DNA of 64,000 nt from positions 186,001 through 250,000 of the forward strand of contig CATOSI010000003.1 in NCBI GenBank assembly GCA_951812505.1. The letters are read 5' to 3'. The stretch is from an uncultured Dehalococcoidia bacterium (GTDB taxonomy: Bacteria; Chloroflexota; Dehalococcoidia; Lucifugimonadales; UBA1123). Position numbers and translations under genes: made by a program. The notes below the pieces were generated by a model. The model searched no databases. It worked only from the letters and a program-made list of their open reading frames with translations, and was not told the DNA's origin. Positions 38,711 through 48,219 of this stretch are shown piece after piece (within the stretch, counting starts at the first letter, position 1; every line of letters starts with the position of its first letter).

Positions 38711-38750
38711 TCCCCTCTCCCTTGATGGGAGAGGGCTAGGCTGAGGGTGA
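38711..38750. repeat. A-type palindromic repeat upstream of rpsG
   Basis: TCCCCTCTCCCTTGATGGGA followed by GAGGGCTAGGCTGAGGGTGA, in the rpsL-rpsG spacer, same orientation as the other copies of the cluster. Confidence 0.8.
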
Positions 38751-38797
38751 TTCCCTCCACCTAACTCAATTCTTAAGTTCAAATTCCCAATTGAAAA

Positions 38798-39220
38798 CTA
38801 CCGAATCCCGACATCTCGCTTCGCGCCGTACTTGCTGCGCCCACGCTTGCGGTCCACGACACCTTCAGTATCGAGCGTGCCGCGAACAACGTGATACCGA
38901 ACGCCGGGCAAGTCCTTCACACGGCCTCCCCTGATCAGCACCACCGAGTGCTCCTGAAGATTATGCCCCTCGCCCGGTATGTAGGCCGTGACCTCCATCT
39001 GGTTGGTCAGACGCACCCTCGCGACCTTGCGCAGCGCCGAATTCGGCTTCTTGGGCGTCTGAGTCCTCACCTGTACGCACACCCCTCGCTTCTGCGGCGA
39101 GCCTGAGCCTCTGCGTACACGGTTCTTCAAAGAGTTGAAGGAGTACCGGAGAGCCGGCGCCTTCTCCTTCTTACCCTTAGAACGTCGGGGTTTTCGCACC
39201 AGTTGGTTAACTGTGGGCAT
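38798..39220 (-). CDS. rpsL: Ribosomal protein S12
   Basis: 140 residues, [40 protein letters not shown] and the [19 protein letters not shown] segment. Accuracy centre of the 30S subunit. The lysines of KKPNSALR are those altered in streptomycin resistance and here are the sensitive type. First gene of the cluster behind a strong promoter. Confidence 0.97.
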   Translation of the reverse strand: MPTVNQLVRKPRRSKGKKEKAPALRYSFNSLKNRVRRGSGSPQKRGVCVQVRTQTPKKPNSALRKVARVRLTNQMEVTAYIPGEGHNLQEHSVVLIRGGRVKDLPGVRYHVVRGTLDTEGVVDRKRGRSKYGAKRDVGIR

Positions 39221-39296
39221 TACAAATCCTTAGCCGGTCACTGGGAAATTTGGATCAAAAAACATACGTGCCGCCACAAATTGGCGACAGTTAGTA

Positions 39297-39325
39297 ATAG
39301 TAGCAACCTGCAACCTGCGTGTCAA
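39297..39325 (-). promoter_or_regulatory. Promoter of the str/S10/spc/alpha cluster
   Basis: On the minus strand TTGACA (39325-39320) and TACTAT (39302-39297) are 17 bases apart, and TGC before the -10 forms an extended -10. It lies about 75 bases upstream of the rpsL start. Best sigma-70-type match seen in the window. Confidence 0.7.
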
Positions 39326-39586
39326 ATTCTAAAACTTCAATTTGACCCAAGACTATCCCAAGCCCCAAAGACTCAGGGGCTATTCATTTTCGTCTCGTCA
39401 TTTGTATATTGAAAATCCCTTCCCCCTTGATGGGGGAAGGTTCGGATGGGGTGAAACCGCAACTACAATTCAGTCATTCCCGTGAAGGCGTGAATCCAGG
39501 GGCGGGGGTAGGCTGCCACATGGCAAAACTAGCTGGACGCTGTACCAGCTCACCGCCGACATCCGCGGTTCTCCCGGACTGGCGTG
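39326..39586. repeat. Gap upstream of rpsL: A copy and B-long copy
   Basis: The 366-base gap 39221-39586 holds the rpsL promoter, an A copy at 39417-39453 and a B-long copy at 39473-39553. B-long is the B palindrome plus a tail that ends AAAACTAGCTGGACGCTGTA. No gene is seen. Confidence 0.7.
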
Positions 39587-41338
39587 TTAACGCGGCACCT
39601 CGACCGTCACGATGTCTATTCCCTGGTACTTGCGGTGACGCACGGCGGACGCGAAATGACGGAGCAGACGCAGCGATATTTCCTGCGCTTCCGGCGACTC
39701 CGACTGCTCGTTCAGATACGCGATCCGGTCCTCCAGGTTCTCCTCCTCCAGCACCGCCAGAAACTCCAGTTCCACCATGCCCGCGCCCGGGCGCGCCAGA
39801 ACGATGAGACGGCGTGGACTCTCCTCTTGCTCGTCTCCAAGCAGGCTCGACAGAGCCTCCTCCCCCACGAAGCGCAGACGATTCGACGAATCCTCGTCCC
39901 ACCCAAGACCCGCAGCGATCCTGCCCAGGAAGTCATCAATTCGCGGCAGCGCGTGTATATCCAGCTGGACCTCGAGTCGTCTGCGCCTGGGCGCCGCTAA
40001 TTCGATGAACGTGGTGAGCAGGATGGACGTGACCGCGCCAACGATCATGCCGTTGCCGAGCACCAGGCCCCATTCGCCGCCCACCGCATCCGCTATGACA
40101 TTCTCGCCCTGAAGCCCCACGCCTACCGCAAGCGAGATAGCTATTATGAGAACCTTGCGGGGGTCCAGGCCATCCTGGGACAGGGTGCGCAGACCCTCCA
40201 CGAAAAGCAGGCCCATGATCATCAGCATATATGCGCCGGTCACTGCGTCGGGAATCGTGAGCAGAAGCGCCATTGGTTTCGGCAGCAGCGCAAGCACGAC
40301 GAGCATGATCCCAATCACATACCCTACCCTGCGTGCGGCGACGCCCGTAAAGTTGGTGAGCGACACGCTCGTGGCGGCGTAGGTTCCGGTGGGCAGTATT
40401 CCCAGGAACCCGGAGAGCACGGAGCCTATTCCGTTTGCATTGACGGCTCCCTGCACCAGGCGATAGTCGGTCACCCGCGCCTCCCGCCGTGAGACCTGCT
40501 GCACCACCACGCTGCCGCCAACTACCTTGATAGCGCCCGATAGCGACACTACCAGAAACATCGGCAGCAATGCCCAGAATTCCGCGCCCGGAGACAAGTC
40601 GAATCCCGGCAGCCAGAGATCAGGAACACCGACCCACGGCGCCTCTATAAGGTGCGTAGCATCGTAGATCCCGAACAAAGCCGCCGCGACGCAGCCAACC
40701 AGGACCCCGATTAGCGGCCCCCATAGCCGCAGTGGACCCGTCGCGCGCAGCCCCAGCGCCGCGATAGTAAGCAGCGTAATCGCGGCCACTGCAGGCCCGG
40801 CAAATGCGGGCGCTCCATCGGGGACCTGACCGAGCTTTCCTATCGTAAGAGGCATGACACTCACCGCAATCAGAATGACCACGGTGCCGGAGACCACAGG
40901 CGTAATAACGCGGCGAAGCAGCGGCAGACACAGCGACAGGCCGAACTGAAACAGCGATGACACTATAAACAGCGTGGCCAGCGTTTCCGGCCCTGCCTGC
41001 TCCAGCGCCAGAAGCCCGATAGCCAGGTAGCTGGGGGCGGCGCCCGCGGGCAGAATATGACCACCGCCGACCCAACCCATGCGCAGCGCCAGCAGTCCGG
41101 TTGTGATGCCGCTGATCGCAACCGCCGCCAGAACCGACCACGTCAAATAGCCTTCGCCCAATCCCGATGCGCGGGCGAACAGCAGCATCGTCAATACGGT
41201 TGGCGGCAGGGAAATCAGGACGCCCTGAAACCCCACTCCGAGCGTCAACCCCAGGGGAGGCGAATCGTCGGGTTCATGGGTCACGCCCTCTGATGGACTC
41301 ATACTCTCACGCGTCCTCCTGACTCTCTCTTTCGCCAT
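39587..41338 (-). CDS. Nucleobase-type permease with C-terminal kinase-like domain, copy 1
   Basis: 583 residues. Residues about 35-440 are a uracil/xanthine permease-like (NCS2, SLC23) transporter with about 12-14 membrane helices, QQVSRREARVTDYRLVQGAV and the NANGIGSVLSGFLGILPTGT substrate-site region. The last 130 residues (after RRRRLEVQLD) are soluble. They read IDDFLGRIAAGLGWDEDSSN, VGEEALSSLL and LRLLRHFASAVRHRKYQG, a pattern like the RsbW-type HATPase fold. The Mg-binding Asn of the N box is replaced by Ser and the DxGxG box is missing, so catalysis is doubtful. A regulatory role is inferred. A paralogue lies at 45184. Confidence 0.75.
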   Translation of the reverse strand: MAKERVRRTRESMSPSEGVTHEPDDSPPLGLTLGVGFQGVLISLPPTVLTMLLFARASGLGEGYLTWSVLAAVAISGITTGLLALRMGWVGGGHILPAGAAPSYLAIGLLALEQAGPETLATLFIVSSLFQFGLSLCLPLLRRVITPVVSGTVVILIAVSVMPLTIGKLGQVPDGAPAFAGPAVAAITLLTIAALGLRATGPLRLWGPLIGVLVGCVAAALFGIYDATHLIEAPWVGVPDLWLPGFDLSPGAEFWALLPMFLVVSLSGAIKVVGGSVVVQQVSRREARVTDYRLVQGAVNANGIGSVLSGFLGILPTGTYAATSVSLTNFTGVAARRVGYVIGIMLVVLALLPKPMALLLTIPDAVTGAYMLMIMGLLFVEGLRTLSQDGLDPRKVLIIAISLAVGVGLQGENVIADAVGGEWGLVLGNGMIVGAVTSILLTTFIELAAPRRRRLEVQLDIHALPRIDDFLGRIAAGLGWDEDSSNRLRFVGEEALSSLLGDEQEESPRRLIVLARPGAGMVELEFLAVLEEENLEDRIAYLNEQSESPEAQEISLRLLRHFASAVRHRKYQGIDIVTVEVPR

Positions 41339-41939
41339 AGACCGTGGCTTGCCGCTCCACTGAGCGAATCGAGCCGTGGCAATATAAACGCCTTATCACA
41401 TACGCGTCAATATATGTTGAATTGAATGAGACAACTGCAAAAGTCCGTCGCCGTCGCCCAATCGTCATTCCCGCGAAGGCGGGAATCCAGGGGTAGGGGT
41501 GGTGAATCCTGTACAGTGCCTACAGTGTCGACTTTGAAAAGGACCTGATTCTCGACACAGGGCATTTCGATTATCGGGAAATCAAGTCAGTGAACCAGAC
41601 AATTGTCCCCTCTCCCTCAGGGAGAGGGCTAGAGCCTGCCCCGTACTCTGATACGGGGGTGAGGGTAAACTACAACTCAGTCATTCCCGCGAAGCCTGTC
41701 CTCGTGAAGACGGGGAGCGGGAATCCAGGGGCGGCGCAGGCCCCGTAAATGTGAAAACTAGCTGGACACTGTACTAGCCGGCTTCCTCGCCCACGCCGCC
41801 CTCCGCCACGCCAATGAGCAGCTGGAAGAGAGCCTCCCGGACCGACCCAACCCCGTGCTCGACCCTCAGTACAGCGCCATGCTCCAAATCCGTAGGGGCG
41901 TCCCTTGTGGTCGCCCCTGTCCAACCCTGCACCAGCCGC
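41339..41939. repeat. Repeat-rich gap of 601 bases
   Basis: Holds a B copy (41464-41489), an A-long copy (41605-41668), a B-long copy (41680-41775) and a C copy (41890-41921, GTAGGGGCGTCCCTTGTGGT and then CGCCCC). The plus-strand stretch 41776-41880 reads openly as FLAHAALRHANEQLEESLPD and then RPNPVLDPQYSAML, which looks like a fragment of a lost gene. It has no start or stop of its own. Confidence 0.6.
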
Positions 41940-44630
41940 CTACTGCGCGTCCGTCGTCCAATCATAGTACCAACTGCCGTCCGACGCTTGGTAATTGCCG
42001 TACTGGTCCACGGCGAGCACTAAGTACGTATAGACTCCCTGCTTGAGACCACCGAAAGTATAACTGTCCGTGTCGGCTGCCAGAGAAGGACTGATCTGCC
42101 TCGAGGACTTGTCGCCCGAGATCTCCGCCGCGACTATATGGCCGGCGGCATCCGGCCCTGGCGTCCAACTCAGAATCGCCGTGCCGCCCGTCCTCCGCAC
42201 GTTCAGGCCGGTCGGCTTAGCACGCAGCTTGGGTGGCCCATTGTCCGTGACCGACGCCGAGTATAGATTGCCGCTCGCCGACTTGTATTCGCCGCTCACG
42301 TCAAAGCCAATCACATGGTATGTATAGACCTGTGGCAGCAGTCCCGTGAAAGTATGGCTTCGAGCGCCGCTGCGCAGATTGAGAGCGAACTTCGTATCAC
42401 CCCCGGTGATGGCCACAATCGCCTGGCTCGTCGCGTCCGCTCCCGGTGTCCAGGTGAGTGTCGCTTCGCTTCGCGTCCTCGTCGCCACCCTCAGGCCGCT
42501 GGGCGCGACTCCGGCAACGGACATGGGCGTCGCGGTCACCGTCGGCGTCGCGGTTGGCGAACCTGCTGGCAATGGGGTTAGCGTCGGAGTTGGCGTGGGT
42601 GTCGGAGTTGGCGTAGCTGTGGCCGAACCTGTTGGTGTGGGTGTCGCGGTCGGCGTGGGAGTAGGCGTGACCGTCGGCGTCGGCGTCGGTGCCAGCGTCG
42701 TGTCTATCAAGTAGCCGATCAGCTTCATCTTCGCGATACCGTCCCCCGACGGCCAACTGTTTATGGGTGTGGTAGCATCACTATCATCCCCCGTGACGTG
42801 GCTGTCGCCCAGGCTCCACCCAAGATCGCGGTCTTCGTTGGTGTCGTCTGTCAGATGGACGCTAATATTCCCTGTACCTCCGCATACGACCACGTAATAG
42901 CTCTCGCCCGCGCTGACCTCCTTTCCACCTGGCAGATTGTAGGTATAGGTATGAAGACCGGCGGACGGACTTCCTGGGCCTTCGTATTTGGTGCAGTCGC
43001 CGCCTGAGTTCTGCCTGGCGGTGGCGCTGTCTTCGGCGCAAACCCGGACCTCGACGCCCGAGGAGGCGGAGGCGAAATCCACCTGGATGTAGGTCAATTT
43101 GTACTCGTCCGGGCCGACCGTGAATAGCTGCGCAATCGTATTCGTGGTAGTGGCAGACGTGGGGGAGAATAGGCTGTCGGCGCGGTTCCCGATGTTATCC
43201 AGTAACGTAACGTCTGTCACGGCGTCTCTGACCGAGACGCTTACGCTGGGCAAGTTTGCCGGATCCCTGATGCTGTCTCCGCTCGCGCTGTGCCCGATGG
43301 TCGTGCTTAGGTTGCTGTTCACGAAGCCGCCATGAACCGTGACAGTCTGAGGATCCCACCAAGGATTGTCGCCCCCATTGCCCTTCGTGAAGGTGAGGGT
43401 TGTCGTTGAGACGTTACCATTCAAGTGGACCGCGGTGGCTATCGAACGGTTCGCGCTGGTTACCTCGACCTTCGTTTCTTTCAGAGGCGGCGAGTCCAGA
43501 CGCACGCTGTATGTGCTTGTGCTGTTCTCATCCACCCTGAGAGCGGTCTGTGCGCCACCGGTGTCCGGGTCGGTGTCAACCACCACCCCACCCCTCGGAA
43601 TCCCGCTGACTTCCATCTTCAGCGACCGCGAGGTATCCGACTTCCATACGTTGACACCGGAGGTACTCGTATCCATGATGATTCCATCGTGGATACTCCA
43701 CCCGGACACTCCGGTTTGACCATGGTCACTGGTCGTATTCAGTAAGCCGCTCATCCCCGTGACCACGACCCAATACTTGGCGCCCGGATCAAGAAGCCTG
43801 CCCTCCTGACTGGCAAATATCACCTCTGCGCCTGCAGCATTACCACTGTAGGGGGAGGAGCAATCCGTATCCGATAGCGGGCACAACTCGCCGACTAACG
43901 TTCCCGGCACTCCACTATTATCCCTGTGCAGTCCCACGGTCACATCAGCAGGAGTGTTGCTGGCGTCTGCTCCGAACTGGAGCTTGACATTGTTCATCCG
44001 GTATCCGTCGGTATCGGAACCGGTCATGAATGCCCCTGCGACCTTAGTAGTACTACTACCATCTGGATGGGTTAGGTCAGTGGTGGCTGCGATTTTGCCT
44101 GTATTATCAACATACACTCGCTCCCCCACTATCGTGATGGAGGCCGTGGCCAATAAGTTACTTGCATCGCATTGCGCTCGGTCACTTACAGGACACAGCG
44201 CCAAGTATATCTTCTCGTCGCCTTCGATCATCGCATCCTGTCTCGGTGTGATAGATGAAGATGCTGTGGTCATCGTGGTGTTAGCATCGAAGGTAGCGTT
44301 AACAGAAGTAGTCAGATTGAAGTCTGTATCATTACTACCGTTGCTGGCCGTGTTGACGCAGTTAGCGTCAGGGATGATGTCGCATCCGCTGCCATCTTCG
44401 TCGTTGGCAACATGCAAGTACACCGTTTCTGACTGGGTGGAGGGCAGGCTCGCCGTGACCTTCACCTCAATCGTCGCATCGCTGCCCTCCACAACCTTAT
44501 CCGGCGTCACCGAAATCTCGTAGGTGCGGGGCTGGTTCTGCGCCTGCGCGATGCGCAGCGCGACCACCGCCCCTATCAGCGCGACCGCCGCCAGCATGAT
44601 GATCGTCCCTCGCAGCGCCATACTCGTCAT
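41940..44630 (-). CDS. Large exported surface protein with anchor-R-like and FN3-like domains
   Basis: 896 residues from ATG 44630, preferred over TTG 44666 because GGAG lies about 10 nt upstream. A signal or anchor helix (IIMLAAVALIGAVVAL) is followed by a Calx-beta-like strand region with VTPDKVVEGSDATIEVKV. Two segments resemble the choice-of-anchor R type (about 190-310 and 490-620). A Thr/Pro repeat linker (about 655-715) leads to two fibronectin-III-like domains (GLRVATRTRSEATLTWTPG, GLNVRRTGGTAILSWTPGPD). Such proteins stick out of the cell and bind or adhere. No enzyme motif is seen. Confidence 0.75.
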   Translation of the reverse strand: MTSMALRGTIIMLAAVALIGAVVALRIAQAQNQPRTYEISVTPDKVVEGSDATIEVKVTASLPSTQSETVYLHVANDEDGSGCDIIPDANCVNTASNGSNDTDFNLTTSVNATFDANTTMTTASSSITPRQDAMIEGDEKIYLALCPVSDRAQCDASNLLATASITIVGERVYVDNTGKIAATTDLTHPDGSSTTKVAGAFMTGSDTDGYRMNNVKLQFGADASNTPADVTVGLHRDNSGVPGTLVGELCPLSDTDCSSPYSGNAAGAEVIFASQEGRLLDPGAKYWVVVTGMSGLLNTTSDHGQTGVSGWSIHDGIIMDTSTSGVNVWKSDTSRSLKMEVSGIPRGGVVVDTDPDTGGAQTALRVDENSTSTYSVRLDSPPLKETKVEVTSANRSIATAVHLNGNVSTTTLTFTKGNGGDNPWWDPQTVTVHGGFVNSNLSTTIGHSASGDSIRDPANLPSVSVSVRDAVTDVTLLDNIGNRADSLFSPTSATTTNTIAQLFTVGPDEYKLTYIQVDFASASSGVEVRVCAEDSATARQNSGGDCTKYEGPGSPSAGLHTYTYNLPGGKEVSAGESYYVVVCGGTGNISVHLTDDTNEDRDLGWSLGDSHVTGDDSDATTPINSWPSGDGIAKMKLIGYLIDTTLAPTPTPTVTPTPTPTATPTPTGSATATPTPTPTPTPTLTPLPAGSPTATPTVTATPMSVAGVAPSGLRVATRTRSEATLTWTPGADATSQAIVAITGGDTKFALNLRSGARSHTFTGLLPQVYTYHVIGFDVSGEYKSASGNLYSASVTDNGPPKLRAKPTGLNVRRTGGTAILSWTPGPDAAGHIVAAEISGDKSSRQISPSLAADTDSYTFGGLKQGVYTYLVLAVDQYGNYQASDGSWYYDWTTDAQ

Positions 44631-45183
44631 GTCTCTGAACTCCTGTCCTCCGGCAGATTCCGCCAAGGCGAAACCATTTCGTCACGAAATTGAAATGCCC
44701 GCGTCCCGCAGGCCACACGTCCAAAACGGGCGGGCGCAGCCCATTATACTCCAACCCGCCCCGCCATTGAACCCGCCCCCCACCGTTCCAGGGTCATTCG
44801 ATCATCACTGTTGAGCAACACTTATATACTAATTCGGCTTCTTTCTCCGTAGGGGCAACCCTTGTGGTTGCCCGTCAGTCGGAATTCAAGCCCGACAACC
44901 GAAAGACCCCCCTCACCGTTCCGGCGTCTTTCGTTTTCGTATCGTCATTTGTATGTTGCAATCCCCTCTCCCTCAGGGAGAGGGCTAGGGTGAGGGTGAA
45001 CGACAATTCAGTCATCCCCGTGAAGCCTGTCCTCGTGAAGACGGGGAACCGGAATCCAGGGGTGCGACAGGCGCTGCTATACTGCAGAACTATCTGGTCG
45101 CTGTACTACGAATACTCCATACAGGACAATGAAAGACCCTGATGTGAATAAGGAACAAGCCCAGCCCCAAGTCGGTCCTGAGC
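44631..45183. repeat. Repeat-rich gap of 553 bases
   Basis: A C copy lies at 44850-44874 (GTAGGGGCAACCCTTGTGGT and then TGCCC). An A copy lies at 44963-45001 and a B-long copy at 45012-45110. The remainder shows no gene. Confidence 0.7.
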
Positions 45184-46917
45184 CTAGCGCGTTCCGTCCA
45201 CCTGCACCGTTATGATATCTATATTGTGATACTTTCGGTGCCGGACCGACGATGCGTAATGTCGAAGCAGGCGGAACGAGATCTCCCGCTCGTCTTCTAT
45301 CTCCGGCTGTTCATTCAGATACGCCAGACTGTCCTCCAGGTTATCTTCGCCCGCAACCGCCATGAACTCCAACTCCGCCGTTTCACCGGCCAGGCGCGCG
45401 TCAACTACCAGGCGTCGGCTGTCAGTCTCCTCCACGTCATACCGGACCAGGCTGGACAGAGTCTCCTCTCCCGCCGAGCACAGCCTGTCGGTCGAAGCCT
45501 CGTTCCAGCCTATCCCGGACGCGAAATCCCGCAGAAATCCGTCAATCCGCGAAAACGACCCGTCGCCCAGTTCCACCTCCAAACGTCGGCGGCGGCCCGA
45601 GGAAATCTCCAACAGCAGGGTCAGCCCCACCAGCATGATAGAGCCCGTCGTCATGCCGTTACCCAGCAGCTTTTCCCATACTCCGGTCAGCAACTGTGGG
45701 AAGATCAGATCATACTGGAAGCCCATCCCGACCCAGAACGACAACCCCACGATCGTGGCCTTGCGCACATCTATGCCGTCCCCCACCACCATCCTCATCC
45801 CATCCACGAACAGCAGCCCAAGCACCACCACAGCGTACGCTGCCAGCACATGGGCCGGAATCGCGATGAGTATGGCCACGAGCTTCGGAAGCATCGCCAC
45901 CACTACCAGTATGATCCCTCCGTACACCCCCACACGGCTGGCTGCCACCCCGGTCATCATGATGCGAGAGCCATTCCCCGGGTAGAGCGCCACCGGGAAC
46001 ACGCCCAGCAGCCCGGAGAGCAGGTTGCCTACCCCCACGCCGTTGAGAGCCCCTTGGATTACCCGAAAGTCGGTCGCCCGGGGCCGGCGCCACGACGCCT
46101 GCTGGACCGACATCCCCTCCCCGATAGAGTTGATGGAGGATGCCAGGAAGACCACTACGAATCCGGGCAGCAGCGCCCAGAACTCCACCCCGAAGTTCAC
46201 CTCCAGTCCCGGCCACGCCCATACCGGCGCCCCGACCAGGGGCGCTTCCAATATGCTTTCGAAATCGTACAGGCCGAATATCGCCGACACCACGCAGCCC
46301 GCGCCGATTGTGATGACGGGTGTCCACTGCTGCCAGAACGGCGTCCCGAACAGCCTGATGACCAACACCACCCCCACGGTCGCCAACACCGAGACAACCA
46401 CACCCCTCATTGAAGCGGACGTTATCCCTTCGTCCGCCGATATAGCCCCTAGCAGCACCGTTATCGCGGTCGCCGACAGAAGTATCAGCACCGTGCCTGA
46501 AATCATCGGCGTGATCACGCGGCGCAGAAGCGACAGGCGCGCCGTTAGAGCCACCTGGAATATCGTCGCGACAATCACCAGCGAGGACATCATCGCCGGG
46601 CCGCCCTCCACCAGCGCCGTGATGCACACCACGATGAACACCGAAGACGGACCGCTGCTGAGCGTATATCCGGCGCCAATCCTCCACAGCCTGAAAGCCT
46701 GCAGGATCATCACGAAGCCCGAGACCACGATCCCCATGAGAATCGCCCAGGACAGATATTCATCGGACTGGCCCGCTGCCCGCACCATGACGGTGCCGTA
46801 CACCACAATCGTTACCAATAACCCGATGATTGTCTGGAAGCCCAGAAAGATGCCGGAAAAGAACGGAGGGTTCTCGTCCGGCTCGTACAGTATCTCATGT
46901 CCCACTTGCCGCGCCAT
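45184..46917 (-). CDS. Nucleobase-type permease with C-terminal kinase-like domain, copy 2
   Basis: 577 residues, paralogous to the gene at 39587 over its whole length, including the C-terminal domain. The transporter part starts ENPPFFSGIFLGFQTIIGL and keeps SVQQASWRRPRATDFRVIQG and GLLGVFPVALYPGNG. The C-terminal 130 residues read IDGFLRDFASGIGWNEASTD, GEETLSSLV and FRLLRHYASSVRHRKYHN, with the same lost N-box Asn (Ser) and lost DxGxG box. Conservation of the tail across divergent copies shows it is functional rather than accidental. Substrate specificity may differ from copy 1. Confidence 0.75.
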   Translation of the reverse strand: MARQVGHEILYEPDENPPFFSGIFLGFQTIIGLLVTIVVYGTVMVRAAGQSDEYLSWAILMGIVVSGFVMILQAFRLWRIGAGYTLSSGPSSVFIVVCITALVEGGPAMMSSLVIVATIFQVALTARLSLLRRVITPMISGTVLILLSATAITVLLGAISADEGITSASMRGVVVSVLATVGVVLVIRLFGTPFWQQWTPVITIGAGCVVSAIFGLYDFESILEAPLVGAPVWAWPGLEVNFGVEFWALLPGFVVVFLASSINSIGEGMSVQQASWRRPRATDFRVIQGALNGVGVGNLLSGLLGVFPVALYPGNGSRIMMTGVAASRVGVYGGIILVVVAMLPKLVAILIAIPAHVLAAYAVVVLGLLFVDGMRMVVGDGIDVRKATIVGLSFWVGMGFQYDLIFPQLLTGVWEKLLGNGMTTGSIMLVGLTLLLEISSGRRRRLEVELGDGSFSRIDGFLRDFASGIGWNEASTDRLCSAGEETLSSLVRYDVEETDSRRLVVDARLAGETAELEFMAVAGEDNLEDSLAYLNEQPEIEDEREISFRLLRHYASSVRHRKYHNIDIITVQVDGTR

Positions 46918-47037
46918 CAGGACAATCCCGCTCCCCCGAATTCATGAGTCATGCACAATCGTTTGAGGCGGGATGCTATCACATGCCTATATGCCTATCA
47001 ATCAACGTCAGAACCCGAGACCTTCGTACAACCGCCG

Positions 47038-47090
47038 TCATGCCCGCCAAGCCTGTCCTCGTGGAGACGGGGAGCGGGCATCCAGGGGTG
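47038..47090. repeat. B-long variant and CAATTG repeats before ruvB
   Basis: GTCATGCCCGCCAAGCCTGT, then GGGGAGCGGGCATCCAGGGG. This variant carries the CCTGTCCTCGTG insertion also present at 41680 and 45012. Downstream, 47137-47177 is a cluster of ACAATTG units just before the ruvB start. Confidence 0.65.
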
Positions 47091-47181
47091 GGGAGGCCCT
47101 GCGACTGCTACAACTCCACTTCTGAAATTTCTCGAAACCTGTCAATTGACAATTGCTAATTGACAATTGACAATTGTCGAA

Positions 47182-48207
47182 ATGACCCAACCCCAGCGCA
47201 TAGTCTCAGGAACAGCCCAGGAAGAAGACCACCTGGACACCAGTCTGCGCCCCCGCAGGCTCCAGGACTACGTGGGCCAGGAACTGCTCAAGTCCAACCT
47301 TGATATCGCAGTCACCGCGGCGCGACAGCGCGGAGAGCCACTCGACCACACCCTGCTCTACGGCCCGCCCGGACTCGGCAAGACCACCCTCGCCAACATC
47401 CTCGCAACCGAGATGGGCGTCCGCATCAAGACCACATCCGGCCCCGCCATCGAGCGCCCCGGCGACATGGTCGCCATACTGACTCAACTCCGCGAGGACG
47501 ACATCCTCTTCATAGACGAGATACACCGACTCAGCCGCGTCGTCGAAGAAGTGCTATACCCCGCCATGGAAGACGGCTTCGTCTCCTGGGTCATAGACAA
47601 GGGACTCAAGGCGCGCAGCATGAACCTGACACTGAAGCCCTTCACCCTCGTCGGAGCGACAACCAGGTTCGGAATGGTCAGCGCCCCCCTGCGCGACCGT
47701 TTCGGCTCCGTCCACCGCCTCGACTTCTACGACGACGATGCAATGCGCACCATAGTCGCCCGCTCCGCCCGCATCATGGAAATCGAGGCTGTACCCAAAG
47801 GCGTCGTCGAGATAGCCCGCCGCTCTCGCGGCACCCCGAGGGTAGCCAACCGCCTCCTCCGCCGTGTCCGCGATTACGCCCAGGTCATGGCCGACAACGT
47901 CATCACCGACGACGTAGCCCGTGAAGCGCTGGCCCGCCTCCAGGTTGACGACCTCGGCCTCGACGACATAGACCGCCGCGTCCTCATCTCCATCATAGAC
48001 AAATTCGGCGGCGGCCCCGTCGGACTCGACACCCTCGCCGCATCCATCAGCGAGGACTCCGACACCATCGAAGACGTGTACGAGCCCTACCTCCTGCAGC
48101 TCGGCTTCCTCGACCGCACCCAGCGCGGACGCATGGCCACCCGCCGCGCCTACGACCACCTCGACTTCGACTACACCCCCGACCCCGGCCAGCCAACCCT
48201 CTTCTAG
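47182..48207 (+). CDS. ruvB: Holliday junction branch migration helicase RuvB
   Basis: 341 residues from ATG 47182. A TTG start at 47167 is possible but lies in the repeat. Hexameric AAA+ motor that drives branch migration with RuvA. Walker [10 protein letters not shown] at 61-69, Walker B IDEIH at 111-115, the beta-hairpin and the C-terminal winged helix ([20 protein letters not shown]) are all present. No ruvA or ruvC is nearby. A small membrane protein follows 12 bases downstream. Confidence 0.97.
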   Translation: MTQPQRIVSGTAQEEDHLDTSLRPRRLQDYVGQELLKSNLDIAVTAARQRGEPLDHTLLYGPPGLGKTTLANILATEMGVRIKTTSGPAIERPGDMVAILTQLREDDILFIDEIHRLSRVVEEVLYPAMEDGFVSWVIDKGLKARSMNLTLKPFTLVGATTRFGMVSAPLRDRFGSVHRLDFYDDDAMRTIVARSARIMEIEAVPKGVVEIARRSRGTPRVANRLLRRVRDYAQVMADNVITDDVAREALARLQVDDLGLDDIDRRVLISIIDKFGGGPVGLDTLAASISEDSDTIEDVYEPYLLQLGFLDRTQRGRMATRRAYDHLDFDYTPDPGQPTLF

Positions 48208-48219
48208 CCGAATCCTGCA

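Noticed and set aside
38694..38760. Longer N-terminus of rpsG
   Set aside because: The extra codons translate an A repeat, and S7 normally begins at the ATG at 38694.
41464..41730. CRISPR array
   Set aside because: The repeats are palindromes at irregular distances with no uniform spacers and no cas genes.
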